Shown: piece after piece, positions 1 through 29,749 of the stretch
How the letters are laid out: each line of letters begins with the position of its first letter
Position numbering within the stretch: position 1 is the first letter of the stretch
NCBI RefSeq assembly: GCF_040054535.1
Contig: NC_090779.1
Span: forward strand, 25,602,501 to 25,666,500
DNA from: Antennarius striatus
Taxonomy: Eukaryota; Chordata; Actinopteri; Lophiiformes; Antennariidae
Reading direction: 5' to 3'
DNA: 64,000 nucleotides
Made by a program: the position numbers and the translations under genes
The notes under the pieces: generated by a model
Told to the model about the DNA's origin: nothing
The model's input: the letters and a program-made list of their open reading frames with translations, nothing else
Databases searched by the model: none

Positions 1-331
1 TTCAGTTCTTGTTCTGGTCCAAATCTCATTCGGGTCCGGATCTTGTTCTGGTCCAGGTCTCATTCCGGTCCAGATCTGGTTCTAGTCCAGGTCTTGTTAA
101 GTTCTGGGTCTCGTCCCAGACTAGTTGCGGTTTGGGTCCTGGTCTTATTCCAGTCCGGGTCTCGATCCAGTCCAGGTCTGAGTCTGGTTCCAGTCGGGAT
201 CTCGTCCTGGTTCTGGTTCGGGTCTCGTTCCAGTCCAGGTCTGGTTCCGGTCTGGGTCTGGTTCCAATCCAGGTCCAGGTCAGGTTCCGGTCCGGGTCCT
301 GGTGTTTCTGACGCTGCCCCCCTCCCTCCAG
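1..331 (+). repeat. Degenerate minisatellite in the last drd4 intron
   Basis: Short motifs built from GGTCCAGGTCTCGTTCC-like units fill the sequence from the left edge to about position 300. A short pyrimidine tract and the splice acceptor CTCCCTCCAG (322-331) follow. The repeat is imperfect and leaves frames open in both orientations. Those frames read as low-complexity Ser/Arg/Gly/Pro strings and are not gene evidence. Confidence 0.75.
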
Positions 332-546
332 GTGTCTTCCTGTTCTGCTGGACCCCGTTCTTCGTGCTGCACACGACCCGGGCGCGGTGCCGGGGCTGCC
401 GGGTGCCGCCGGCGCTGATGAGCGTGGTGACGTGGCTCGGCTACATGAACTCCGCCCTCAACCCGCTCATCTACACCGCCTTCAACACCGAGTTCAGGAA
501 GTTCTTCAGGAGGGTCCTGCAGCGCTGCTGCTCCAGAGGAACCTGA
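332..546 (+). CDS. drd4: Dopamine receptor D4-like, last coding exon (partial gene)
   Basis: This exon encodes TM6, extracellular loop 3, TM7 and the short C-tail of a D2-class aminergic GPCR. It starts with two bases of a split Gly codon after CTCCCTCCAG. Visible hallmarks are CWTPFF of TM6, [12 protein letters not shown], the NPxxY motif as NPLIY, and a tail ending in a Cys pair (QRCCSRGT) expected to be palmitoylated and membrane-bound. The length and wording fit D4 better than D2 or D3, and the human D4 last exon has the same start point. The receptor couples to Gi/o and inhibits adenylyl cyclase (family knowledge). Upstream exons lie off-window. The neighbour deaf1, tail-to-tail, supports drd4. 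Fish may carry two copies, so a or b cannot be assigned. Confidence 0.9.
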
Positions 547-704
547 CCAGGCCCCGCCCCCGGGGCGGCTGCAGCTCCGCCAACGGCGCCCCCACCCCGT
601 TTGGGCTGAGGTCACATCAGGAACTGGTTTCTACATCAACATCCGTCTTTTCACAGTAAAAGTCTCCACAAAAACTGTGTGTGTGTGTGTGTGTGCGTGC
701 GTGC

Positions 705-739
<35 letters not shown>

Positions 740-760
740 TGTGTGCGCATTAAAGAACCA
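547..760 (+). other. Probable drd4 3' UTR with GT repeat and poly(A) signal
   Basis: The stretch after the stop holds a (GT)n run with GC and GA interruptions at about 677-738. An ATTAAA hexamer follows at 749-754 and is a plausible cleavage signal. No GT-rich downstream element was tested. Confidence 0.5.
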
Positions 761-1122
761 ACAGCCATGAATTTGTTTCATCACAAATGTCAGATTTCAA
801 TTTTCTGATTGGAGGAGAGCGAGAGGGGGCGGAGCCTGAGATCATCTGAAGGGCGTCGGCCTGTAATCTGGTTCAGGTGGTGAAAGGGTTAACGAGGGTT
901 GATAGAAGCTTCCAGACTGTCACCTCCGTGTCGCCCGGTGGGAGATGTGTGACGGGTTTATGTTGCCGGGGGCGACAGGAAACAGGTCAGACCCGGTTTG
1001 AGTCCAGTTAGTTGAAACTTTATATTTTTTAATGTTCCGGAACAAAATCGGAATAAAAAATAATCCCAACCGGTTAATACTGTTTTGTTTTTTTTGTTCT
1101 TGAAAAAAATACCTCATAATCT

Positions 1123-1335
1123 GGATTATATTCATAACAGGTAAACACTGCAGTCTGTTAATCTGGATTATATTCATAACAGGTGAATGCTGCAGTCTGT
1201 TAATCTGGATTATATTCATAACAGGTGAATGCTGCAGTCTGTTAATCTGGATTATATTCATAACAGGTGAATGCTGCAGTCTGTTAATCTGGATTGTATT
1301 CATAACAGGTAAACACTGAAGTCTGTTAATCTGAT
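1123..1335. repeat. 42-bp minisatellite, about 5 units
   Basis: A 42-bp unit containing GGATTATATTCATAACAGGT and CTGCAGTCTGTTAATCT repeats about five times with few changes. It lies in the drd4-deaf1 intergenic interval. The rest of 761-1650 shows no gene. A duplicated CTACTTAACGAGAACCTCTT motif lies at about 1514-1560. Confidence 0.85.
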
Positions 1336-1651
1336 TTGGCTGAGACACGTCTGAACATATAATATGAGATTACCTCCAGAATGTGGTTTCAATCCGTCCC
1401 GTGAAGATCAGATGTCATGTGGTGTGTGACTGTTCAGACTAAAAACATCAGATTTCAATCTGGATGGGATGAAAATCAGATTTTGGTGACCAGTGTGAAT
1501 GCAGCATAATAGATCTACTTAACGAGAACCTCTTAACTACTACTTAACGAGAACCTCTTAACTAGAAATAAACACCGCAAACTGATTGGCTGAGGGCGTG
1601 GCTGTGTGTGACATCATACCAGCAGGCAGGGGCGGGGCTAACACTGACTTA

Positions 1652-1667
1652 TTTATTGATCTTTATT
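1652..1667 (-). terminator. Candidate deaf1 poly(A) signals
   Basis: Two TTTATT hexamers on the + strand (1652-1657 and 1662-1667) read AATAAA on the deaf1 strand. They lie about 240-250 nt past the deaf1 stop, giving a short 3' UTR. Positional inference only. Confidence 0.5.
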
Positions 1668-1903
1668 CATCCTGGAATTACATCAGTTTAAAGTTCAAAG
1701 GTCATAAAATAAAAAAATAAATAAAAATCACATCAGGAGGTCAAAGGTCAACGAGCTCTTCAAGGTAAATAATAAGACGACACCAGGAAGCATCCGTCTG
1801 CAGAAACGTCCACAGAACCAGAACCAGGTCCAGGTCCAGCAGGAGAAACCTGTCCCTCTGCGCTCAGGACCACTTCCTGTCTGATGACATCACTGCTCAG
1901 GCC

Positions 1904-6746
<4,843 letters not shown>

Positions 6747-7060
6747 CCCGCCACGGAACGAGCGGAGCCGAAGGTGAACGAGCGGCCGCCGGGACGCAGC
6801 GGGTCCGAACGCAGCCGAGCCGGGCCCGAAACCGGCGAAGAGCTGCGAACGCGGAGCCGAGGATCCACGAGGAGGAAATAAATCACGAAAAAAGAGGAGA
6901 AATGGAGGAAAACGGCAGAAAATGACGACAAGTCCTCCGGAGACACCGCGGCCTCTCGGCTGTTTGTTTATCAGCCGGAAAGGCTCGAAGCGGAGACTTC
7001 CGGAAAAAGACGAACAAATCCGAAGCAGCGGAGAAAGAAAGAAGCTGAGATTCAAACTCC
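6747..7060 (-). promoter_or_regulatory. GC-rich deaf1 5' UTR / promoter region
   Basis: Sequence upstream of the deaf1 ATG is rich in CG dinucleotides and then changes abruptly to AT-rich DNA near 7060. It looks like the outer part of a CpG-island promoter that also covers exon 1 (about 6450-6960). No TATA box was evident. Confidence 0.55.
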
Positions 7061-7783
7061 ATCCATTATTATAAAACTACCAGAATTCTTGATTTTTGTC
7101 ATTATTCTTATTAGAATAGCTATTAATATTGTTATTGTTAATATTTTTATTGTTATTAATATTATTATTATGATAGCTATTACAGTTATTATTAATTAGA
7201 TAGTTATAGTTATAGTTCATTTCAAACTGGGAAATTTAAACGTTACAGTTGCATTTAAATGTAAGAACAGACAGAAACAGGGAAAATATACATTGAAGAA
7301 AATTAAGACACAAGGGAAGGGGAATAATAACATTAAAAATATTAACAATAATAATAATATTATAAAAATGGTGCCCAAGCATGGCATGCATAAAGTTATT
7401 AAAGTGTGGCACTCTGTGGCCATACACAGGACTTAATGAAAGCCATATCTAAAACAGCAGCTAATATTAGCTAGTAATATTAGCTAATTAATATTAATTT
7501 ATTGGCTAATATTATAATTGTTATAGCCATTATTATTTTTATTAATTTCATTATTATTAACATTTTATTCTGCAGCAATGCGACGATTCACAGACTGTTG
7601 ATGAACTTCAGTCACGTGATCCGTCATGAAGTTCACGTGCCCACCGTTGGTGCTTCTGGCGGTGAACAGGGGTCATCATGGGGGGGTCGTGACCGCTCTT
7701 TGGTTCTGCAGGAATCCAGCCTGCGTTCAAACTCTAGTGACGTCACGAAATGTGGTGACAACGTGTGACCACAGGGAGGCAAT

Positions 7784-7849
<66 letters not shown>

Positions 7850-8025
7850 AACACACCCGTCTGATCCAGAACCAGCTGGTTTATTTACATTACCTTCATG
7901 ATGGATGATAGATCGATAGATGATGCCTGGGGGGGTTAAAGGTCACGCGATCTCAGTATGAAGTCGCTGTCCCGTGTAAACGTGAAGCGGATCCATCACC
8001 TTTGTGTGTGTGTGTGTGTGTTTTA

Positions 8026-8061
<36 letters not shown>
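7061..8061. repeat. AT-rich intergenic DNA with CA and GT microsatellites
   Basis: 7061-7580 is AT-rich and dominated by ATT/TTA motifs with no gene seen. (CA)n runs from about 7784-7849, and a pair of (GT)n blocks lies at about 8003-8060. This is the deaf1-atp2b1 divergent spacer. Confidence 0.8.
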
Positions 8062-8658
8062 TTAATCCTCTGTAGCTGTAATCCACCTGTGTGAGCGGGG
8101 GCGTGACGTCACCTGCGGGGGAAGGGCAGCGTTCACGCCATCCACTGGGGGGGTTTGTGCCTCCTGCCCCCTCCCCTGGCTGACGCCGGCGCTGGTTTGG
8201 GGTGGGGTGTGCCTCCCAGTGGGTGGCAGCAGCGGGTCCAGAGGCTGGGCCCGGAGGGGTCCTGGTGCCGGTCCGGTCCAGCAGGGGGCGCTGCGGCGCT
8301 CGGAGCCACAGATTGTTAATTAGATTAGGGGAGGCTTTCCACAGATCAGCGTTTAGCTGCTCCTGTTTGTTCCCCTGATGGAGCGCTGCTGACGGACGCT
8401 CGCTGAAGGTCACACCGGATTGCTGGAGCGGACGCTTTGGGGACAGAACCGGCGTTCTGGGAGGGGGTCTGCAGGTCGCCGGGTTATGGGCTGGTCCTGG
8501 AGGGGCGGGTGTGACGCTTCTCAGAGGGACGGGACCACAACTACCACCGGCTGCTGCTACCAGGAGGCGATGGGGGAAGTTTCTGTAAGTCCAGCCTGTC
8601 TGCCCCACCTGTCTGTCTGCCTGTCTGTCTGTCTGTCTCTGTCTCTCTCTGCCTGTTT

Positions 8659-8720
8659 CTGTCTCTGTCTGTCCCTGTCTCTGTCTCTGGGTGGACAAAG
8701 ACAGGGACAGACAGAGACAG
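8659..8720. repeat. Perfect 21-bp inverted repeat (hairpin), 20-nt loop
   Basis: The left arm (8659-8679, CT/GT-rich) and right arm (8700-8720, GA/CA-rich) are exact reverse complements, separated by 20 nt. It sits in a CTGT-rich simple-sequence region about 0.85 kb upstream of the atp2b1 start codon. Confidence 0.9.
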
Positions 8721-9187
8721 ATAGTCTCCATGTCTTCCTTCTTGCTGGGACTCTTCCTCCATTGAGGCTGTTAGACATTTCTCAGGTAGAACCAGTCTTG
8801 TCTCGGTCCAGGTCTTAGAGTCTCCAGTGGTGAACGGGTTCCTCAGGTTTGTTGTGATGACTCTTCTTCAGCTCTTCCTCCTCTTCTTCAGCTTCTGGCT
8901 GTTTCTAGATTTGTCTGGGATGAAAGATTCTAACTAGAGGCACAGAGGTCTCCACCAGAACACACCAGCAGAACAGGATCCAGCATTTCAGGTCTCTGAC
9001 AGGGGTCCACGGGGTCCCTGTCGGGTCTGGGCTCAGGAACTGGACCTGTCTGGTTCCCAGGCTGGGTCCTGATGATGGGGTCCTGGTGATGGGGTCTTTT
9101 ATTCACGTGGTTGTCATTGGTGACCCAGAGTCTGCTGTCATTCACACCTCTGATGCTTCATTGATCACATCAATAATGTTCTGTCCT

Positions 9188-9462
9188 GTCTATTCCCCCT
9201 TTGGTCCTCCTGTGGTCCCTCTATGGTCCTCCTGTGGTCCCCCTATGGTCCTCCTGTGGTCCCCCTTTGGTCCTCCTGTGGTCCCCCTTTGGTCCTCCTG
9301 TGGTCCCCCTATGGTCCTCCTGTGGTCCCCCTATGGTCCTCCTGTGGTCCCCCTATGGTCCTCCTGTGGTCCCCCTATGGTCCTCCTGTGGTCCCCCTTT
9401 GGTCCTCCTGTGGTCCCCCTTTGGTCCTCCTGTGGTCCTCCTGTGGTCCTCCTGTGGTCCTC
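9188..9462. repeat. 22-bp minisatellite 5' of the atp2b1 start exon
   Basis: Units of TATGGTCCTCCTGTGGTCCC, with T/A variants, repeat about 12 times and then collapse to an 11-bp form. The array ends about 100 bp before the atp2b1 ATG, so it may lie in 5' UTR or in the intron before the first coding exon. The long Pro/Ser/Trp frames across it are repeat artefacts. Confidence 0.9.
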
Positions 9463-9563
9463 AGAGTTCTCTGGGCCCCTGTCAGACCAGATCCAGACCC
9501 TGGGCTTCCCTCTGAGTCGGTGTTTTCTGGGGAGGCCCCTGTGGAGTCCCAGAGGAAGGAGCC

Positions 9564-23322
<13,759 letters not shown>

Positions 23323-24003
23323 AGCCCCGCCCATTGACCGCTCCTCTTCCTCCGGCCCGTTTGTACTGAGTTTATCACGGCCGGAGGCGGAGCAAAAAGA
23401 ACACTTGTGAGAACAGACTCATCTGATTGGTTCCTGCTGGAAATCAGCTGTTGGGTTTTAGGATGGCTTCCAGACGTTCACACAGACTGATGTCTGCGTT
23501 TCTTTGATAGACATGAACTCTGCAGTTGTTTAGGTGAAGAGTGTTTGTGAGGTGATCGATCAATAATCAGTAATGATCTGTAAATATTCATGTTGTTGTA
23601 GCCAGATCTCCATGTGATGAGCTAACGTGAGATGAGTGATGAGTTCAGACTAGTTTGTGTCCGGGTTTAATTCAAGTATCTGTGACTGGAATGCTTAGTC
23701 AGCAGCTTTAAATGGTGGGGGGGGTCTTCTTATGATGTGTTTGTAGAAAGACATGTGTCAACATAAATTTCTGACATTGGGTTTTATTAAAATTATTAAA
23801 ATTGATAAAAACAACTTCTGGAGCATATCTGTGATGTAGTCCTATATCAGAATCGATTTACACTACAGATCATGACTGTTAGATGTCTTCTTTTGATATA
23901 AATATAAATACATTATAAATTCATTTTAATTTATTATAAGACTGTAGCTCATTTTTATGAGATAAGGTCATCATATGGATCAATAAGTCTGACCGTAAAT
24001 AAA
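23323..24003 (+). other. atp2b1 3' UTR with candidate poly(A) signal
   Basis: AT-rich sequence follows the stop. An AATAAA hexamer at 23998-24003 is a plausible first poly(A) signal. A longer UTR cannot be excluded. Confidence 0.5.
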
Positions 24004-24070
24004 TTCAACCCGTCCTTCATGATGAATTACACAAACATGTCTGATCTCAACAGAAAAACCTCAATTAGTT

Positions 24071-24086
24071 TGAAAAAAAAACAAAT

Positions 24087-24121
<35 letters not shown>

Positions 24122-24128
24122 AAATGTG

Positions 24129-24210
<82 letters not shown>

Positions 24211-24212
24211 GA
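24071..24212. repeat. (AT)n / (GT)n compound microsatellite
   Basis: A (TG)n block at about 24097-24120 is followed by (TA)n of about 75 bp at 24134-24208. The flanking 24212-24460 is AT-rich with no gene seen. Confidence 0.9.
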
Positions 24213-24490
24213 TCTGAATGTATAATATTGATTTTGAGAAGAAAAGCAGTAATTAGCTTATAATTTTATAGCATTTTCTTATTTTTTTCTTATTTACATA
24301 ATTATTTCTAGTGTTATTATTCAATTATTAAATATTTATTATTATTTACATTATTATTATCTAAGTGGAATTGCATGAAAATATATATATACACACACTT
24401 TACAGATTATTAAAGTATCTATCTAAAATAATTACTTCCAGAGACTACATTCCCCATAAGGCAGTTCACTATTTCGTCACGAGCAGGTAA

Positions 24491-24542
24491 CCAATAGCAG
24501 CGTGCCTCTGCGTCACGTGCCCAGCGGTCCAGGAGATTTGAA
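24491..24542 (+). promoter_or_regulatory. gtse1 promoter: CCAAT box and CHR element
   Basis: CCAAT at 24491-24495, an E-box/USF-like GTCACGTG just before 24520, and a cell-cycle homology region TTTGAA at 24537-24542 stand in order. CCAAT (NF-Y) 40-odd bp upstream of a CHR is the classical layout of DREAM/MMB-controlled G2/M genes, a group that includes GTSE1. A good splice donor, GACG|GTGAGC (24665-24674), and the acceptor at 24910-24911 suggest a non-coding exon 1 of roughly 24560-24668. Confidence 0.7.
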
Positions 24543-24800
24543 ATGTTCCTGGCTGATATGTTTTTCTTGTCCCACTTTGGAGGCGAAGAAGAAAATATTC
24601 GGGACTTTTTGGATCGGCGTGAGGTTCGTAGTTCTTCCTGTCACTTAACGGGGATCACGTGACCGACGGTGAGCTGCCGGACACCGGTTCGGCTCGTGCC
24701 AGTTTACCTTTGGTGTTAGACAGCCGTGACCTCAGGCGCTAGCAGGCTAGCAGTGGAGTTAGCATGGAGGTTATGACGTGTGTTTACCGTCTCCCGCTGT

Positions 24801-24896
24801 TTGTCGGGTTGTTTACCTCAACGGGTTGTTTACCTCAACGGGTTGTTTACCTCAACGGGTTGTTTACCTCAACGGGTTGTTTACCTTAACGGGTTG
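24801..24896. repeat. 17-bp repeat GGTTGTTTACCTCAACG, about 5.5 units
   Basis: Near-perfect tandem units lie in the probable 5' UTR intron of gtse1 and end about 15 bp before the acceptor at 24911. Confidence 0.9.
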
Positions 24897-24958
24897 TTGT
24901 TGTTGTCGCAGGTCTGACCGGATCGGTGTGTTTACCGCGGAGAGGAAGCGACAGCAGG

Positions 24959-24989
24959 ATGGACCGTCGAGCTAACAGTGACGGTACGT

Positions 24990-25051
<62 letters not shown>

Positions 25052-28000
25052 TCATCGCTGTGTGTCTTCACAGATCTCTGCTTTCTACCCGATGAGAAGT
25101 TTGACTTTGACGTCTCCCTCTCACCTGCCAGGTAAGACGTCACGTGACTCTGAAAGTCTCTCTGTAGCGGCAGGTCGTGACGTAACACCCTGATCAGGTC
25201 CCGCCGTGACGTCACTTCCGGTGCGGATGTGGGTTTTATAGTGGGTTGATTTGACCACACAAACATGTAAATGTAAGGTTTCCTTCAGCCAATCAGAGCT
25301 GGGCGTCACTCAGTCATTCATCCTGCTGTGTGGTGACGAAGATGAGGCAGGAGCTGCTCTTCGTCACTTCCTGTTCTCACCGTTTTAACAAACACCAACC
25401 TAAACGTGTTCAAACTGAGGTCACGCGTGTCGTCTGACCTCCTGTCACATGACCCGTGTGACGTGTTGTTGATTCTTGTTTTGTTCCGCAGCTTCAAAGG
25501 TGACGAAGATGAAGACGAGGTGTTCGTGGGTCCGGTCGGCCATAAGGAGAGTTGTGTCTCTGTGGGCGTGGCCTCGTGGAGTCAGCTGACGGGGGATCAG
25601 CTGGAGTTCGTGTGTCAGGAAGCACAAAGACTCGCCAACCAGCTGCAGAACGGCGAGCTGAGGCGCGACGAGGCTGCCGCCCACAAGGCCATTGACATCA
25701 CAGCTGAAGGGGAGGAGTTTGTCCAGGACTCCGACGCCAAGTTACACGCGTTGTGTCCGAGCGCCGCCGCCGTAAGCCCCATAAAACGCCAGACCTTCTG
25801 CGTGCAGGACAGCCCCCTGAAGCAGCTGCCCCCGGCGGTCCAGCAGCGCCTCCTCAGGACGCACAGCGCCAGGACGGCGCCCCCAGTCCGCCCAGCCAAT
25901 GGGGCGTCATCCACCCGCCCAGCCAATGGGGCGTCATCCACCCGCCCAGCCAATGGGGCGCCATCCACCCGCCCAGCCAATGGGGCGCCATCCTCTCGAC
26001 GTTCCTCCTCCACTTCCTTCGCCCGCCCAGCTGCATCCAGCAGACTCAACACCTCCAGCCCGATGGCGGCGGTCAGGGCGGGGCTACGGGGTAAAGCCAC
26101 GCTGGGCGTTGGCGCCGTGTTGCCCAACAGACCAACCGCCCCGACAACTTCCTGTTTGGACGGCAGGAGCACGGCGGAGAAGACCCGACTGCAGCCCCCC
26201 AACAGGGTGGGACAGGTGTCTGTGTTACATCACGATCGCCAGGTGGCCCCGCCCATGGTGATCTGATGTCATTGTTCTGCTCTTTTTCCTCCTCTTTCAG
26301 GTGGGCGGGGTTCGTAGGCGGAGCCCGGCCTCTCGCCCCTCAGGCAGGGCGGAGTCAAGTGAGGAGCCCGTCTCCGATTCGGCGAGCGTTGCGTCCGACA
26401 TCAGCGACTCCTCCCTCAACTCCAGTGTGCAGGGAAAACACGCCTTAGCTCCGCCCACCCAGGTAGCTGTTCAACGCTGATTTTTGATGGCTTATGATGA
26501 AATCGGGTCAAACGGCGCCCCCGGTTTGAGGGAGTCGTCACTGCAGGCAGCGCTGAGTGAACGTACAGACGTTAATAGGAAGTGATTGTTACCCTCAGGC
26601 GGCGGGGAGGAAGCTCTCAGGGGTAAAAACTCCGGTCCTCCAGGGCAGGAGGGTGACGGACAGGAAGAACACGTCCTCCTCCTCGTCCTCCATGTCCAGC
26701 TTCAACTCCAGCATGTCTGTGTCTCCTGCTAAAGGTAGGCTACCAGCGTTAGCCTCAGAGCTGCTTCTGCTAGTGGTGCATTGTGGGGGATCTCGGGGGA
26801 AACATGTACGACCTCTGACAGGTGGGGAAGACTCACACAGGTGTCGTCTCTTCTCAGGTAAACTGAACTCTTCTTTGAGCGCCTCCGTCGGCCCCGCCCC
26901 CAGCAGCGTCAGCCGACCCGTGAATGGCCCCCGCCCGCGGCGCTCTGCCCTGGACTCCACCTCCGACCCAGCATGCTCCGCCTCCAGCCGCCGTTCGCTG
27001 TCGGCGCAGGTCAGGAAGACGCACGAGGTGGAACGCGTCAAGGCTGTGAAGGCCACGCCTCTAAAGAGAGCAGAGGCCACGCCCCTCCAGCCAACGTCTG
27101 CCAAGAAAGCTGTGATCCCTAGCTCCGCCTCCAGCCGACCTCAGGTCGCACTGAAGGTCAAATCCAAACCCGAGGCTCTGATCACGCCCACGGCCGCTGG
27201 AGCAGACGGTAAAAACCAAATGAGGATTAACTTTAGACTAGATTAACTTGAAACTAGATAAGGTTAAACTTTGGAATAGATGAGGTTTAACTTGAAACTA
27301 GATTAACGTTAAACTACATGAGGTCGTCTTTTGGACTAGACGAGGTTTAACTAAACCAGATGAGGTTTAACTTTAAACCAGGTGAGCTCATCCTAACTGA
27401 AGTTAAACTCAGGCCTGGTCTCAAACTGAATGGTCTTGGGTCTGTTCGGTTCTTTTTTGACCCGTTTGCTCGTCTGTCTTCCTGATTCCTCTCCAGATGC
27501 CTCAAAGATGGTGAAGCCCAAGAGGCTGATGTCAGCGGGCAGCGTGGACCGGTGATGTCACACTCCACTGTGATGTCATCACTGTACACATCAACACTCA
27601 TTAATAGTTATTAATGTGGAGGAAAATCCCTCAGCGACGCCTTCTTCTTCTGCAGGTTTCCTCAGAAGTCCTCCTCTGGTCCTCTGACGCCATCTTCTGG
27701 CAGCTGCAGGTCACTGCAGGTCAGGCCTCGCCGTCCGTCTGCGTTACCAACGCCTGTGAAGCGCAGGATGTCCTCCATCCCTGTTGCCACGCCCACCAAG
27801 CAAATTCAGCCCCTAGCAGCGCGAACATCACCTGGCGCTGACTCCACCCCTGGCTCCGCCTTAACCAGGAGACAGAGGAGCCTCAGGTGAGCCTCCAGAC
27901 GCCCCCACAGGCCTGTGACCAACAAACGCCTTCAGACTCCTCCTTTGTTGAGGTTGTTGTTTCTGTGTAGCCCCGCCCCAACAGGCTCACAGGAGGTGGA

Positions 28001-28677
28001 GCCTATCGATGCCCCAGACATCCAGCCCTTCTGCCTGGAGGAGGAGGAGGAGCCACCTGCTGCCCCACCCTGCAGCCCGACGCAACCTGAGGAGCTAGAG
28101 GAGAAGAATTCTGGGACTGGGGGTCAGGAGGAGGTGGAGTCTAACAAGAACCTGATGGAACTGGAACCTGTAGAAGACAGCAACAAGACGCATGAGGTCA
28201 GAGGTCACACCACACATCCTGTTCAGTCCTCTGGAGAACCTCACTTCCTCTGGAGAACCTCACTTCCTCTGGAGAACCTCACTTCCTCTGGAGAACCTCA
28301 CTTCCTCTGGAGAACCTCACTTCCTCTGGAGAACCTGACTCCTTCTGGTCTCCCTCCAGGTTCTCCTGCTGGATCTTCCGGCTCCGGCTCTGCAGCCTCA
28401 GGAGAAGCTGCTGATCGACCTGACCAACACGCCCGACCTGATCCGGACCAGCAACAAGTCCTGCACCTCATCTCAGGTAGCAGTCGGCTGAGGGGGGGGG
28501 GGGGGGGGGGAGTCCACAGGGTGGAAGCAGAAGGTCAGTTGTGAAGGAGAACTTTAATGAAACCTTTACATGTGTGATCTGATCCAGCAGCTGATTGACC
28601 TGAGCTCTCCACTCATCAAGTGGAGTCCAGAAGACAGGAGGGAGAACGTGGCTCCACTCATCAATCTGTCCTTCTGA
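24959..28677 (+). CDS. gtse1: GTSE1, G2/S-phase-expressed microtubule and clathrin partner, complete
   Basis: Exons: 24959-24983, 25074-25131, 25492-26215, 26301-26462, 26599-26734, 26858-27208, 27497-27551, 27656-27886, 27971-28196, 28360-28476, 28588-28677. In-phase total is 2175 nt (724 aa; human about 720-740). The N-terminus has DEKFDFDVSLSP and DEDEVFVGPVGHKE, matching the conserved GTSE1 start. The middle is disordered, basic and Ser/Pro/Lys-rich, as expected for a microtubule-binding protein. The C-terminus carries LLLDLP, LLIDLTN, QLIDLSS, PLIKWSP and PLINLSF, a series like the clathrin-binding LI[DQ][LF] motifs of GTSE1. In the family it stabilises spindle microtubules and restrains p53. 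Odd: a 9-residue coding VNTR (25886-25996). The donor chosen at 26216 is the only in-frame choice joining the next conserved block. Confidence 0.93.
25886..25996 (+). repeat. 27-bp coding VNTR in gtse1 exon 3
   Basis: Four consecutive 27-bp units encode RPANGASST, RPANGASST, RPANGAPST and RPANGAPSS. DNA identity between units is nearly complete, including third positions, which points to recent duplication or homogenisation. The unit length keeps the frame. Confidence 0.95.
28228..28345. repeat. 19-bp repeat CTGGAGAACCTCACTTCCT, about 6 units
   Basis: Near-identical units lie in the short intron between gtse1 exons at 28196 and 28360. They run up to about 25 bp before the acceptor CTCCCTCCAG. 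Confidence 0.9.
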
Positions 28678-28859
28678 CCCTCCTGGAGGTCCGGGTCTCA
28701 CTCTGGACCCGTCGGTTTGTCTCAGAACCGGTGACCAGAGTCTCGTCTGTGAAGCCTGATGATTTTTTAACTGATAAAAACATTGAAAGGTGTGTGAAGT
28801 TTTTCTCTGGATGATTGTTCTTTAATTTGTCTCTGCCTCGCTGCTCTTATCCGTGTCTG

Positions 28860-28909
28860 AATAAATGTTTAAGCGTTGGTTCTGCTTGTGTTTGAGATTC
28901 TTCAATAAA
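28860..28909 (+). terminator. gtse1 poly(A) signals
   Basis: AATAAA occurs at 28860-28865 and again at 28904-28909, 180-230 nt past the stop codon. Confidence 0.65.
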
Positions 28910-29740
28910 CGGAAACCATTCAGGTGCGTCGTGTCTCTGGAGGGAACACCTCTAGATGTGGATCAGGAGATCCTCGTCCAGGTCTGGTTGGATCTCTGGA
29001 ATTCCGTTCAGTGTTGTACCAGAATAAGGTGTAGCAACTCATCCGCCCCAGTAGGTGGCGCCTCATCTACATGTGGTGTGCTTTAAAATGTAATTATTAG
29101 AGTGAGGGGTAAAGAGCGTGGTGGGGGCCACCAAATGTTCTCTGGGGTCAGAACTGAAGACCTTCAGGTTCTTGGATGAAGCTGAAGGTTCTCACACCTG
29201 CAGTCTGCTTGACTTTACTCAACACAAGATTATTACCGGCGTTCTGAAACAAATTAAAATGTAAAGCTCAGTTCTGCGGCGACATGCAGATCATTTTTGT
29301 TCCATTGCGTTTTGTAATTGTAGAACTTGTGGAGGTGAAGGTCATCGATGACCAGATGAATCCAGGTCTTCTCCGTCCTCCAGGTCCTGAGGTCATGGGT
29401 TGTGGTTCTGTCTATAAACGTCATCAGAATCAAAATATTCATGGACGCCACTGCTCCTGGGCTCATTAAATATTTAATCCTGTAGTTCTAAACAATATTT
29501 AATATAAAAAAACTTCCTCATATTTTTTAAAAGAATTCATCTGTTTTGAAATGAGACTAAACTATAACCTCCATAACTATATAACTATAACTATAAATAT
29601 TACTATGTGTATAACTATAACTACAACTATATATGTAACTATAAATATATCTATAACTAAGTACAACTATGTAACTATAACTATAAATATAACTATATAT
29701 AACTGACTACCTGTCGTGGATCCAGGTCTAGTTCTGTTTA
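28910..29740. other. Intergenic DNA, no gene recognised
   Basis: No convincing exon was found. A 70-codon minus-strand frame (29254-29466) has no recognisable domain. 29560-29705 carries ACTATAACTATAAAT-type AT-rich repeats. Confidence 0.6.
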
Positions 29741-29749
29741 GTCTCTACA

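Noticed and set aside
43-331. Open frame running from the left edge into the drd4 exon
   Set aside because: The upstream part is repetitive, a good acceptor sits at 322-331, and D4-type receptors have an exon boundary at this Gly codon.
7943-8731. 262-codon minus-strand frame between deaf1 and atp2b1
   Set aside because: Both ends are simple repeats, the middle is Pro/Arg/Ser-rich without a recognisable domain, and there is no splice or neighbour support. It is kept only as an unproven possibility.
25406-25491. Upstream extension of the gtse1 exon 3 frame
   Set aside because: The acceptor TTCCGCAG at 25491 and the in-phase junction with exon 2 (SPA-SFKGD) show that the earlier codons are intronic.
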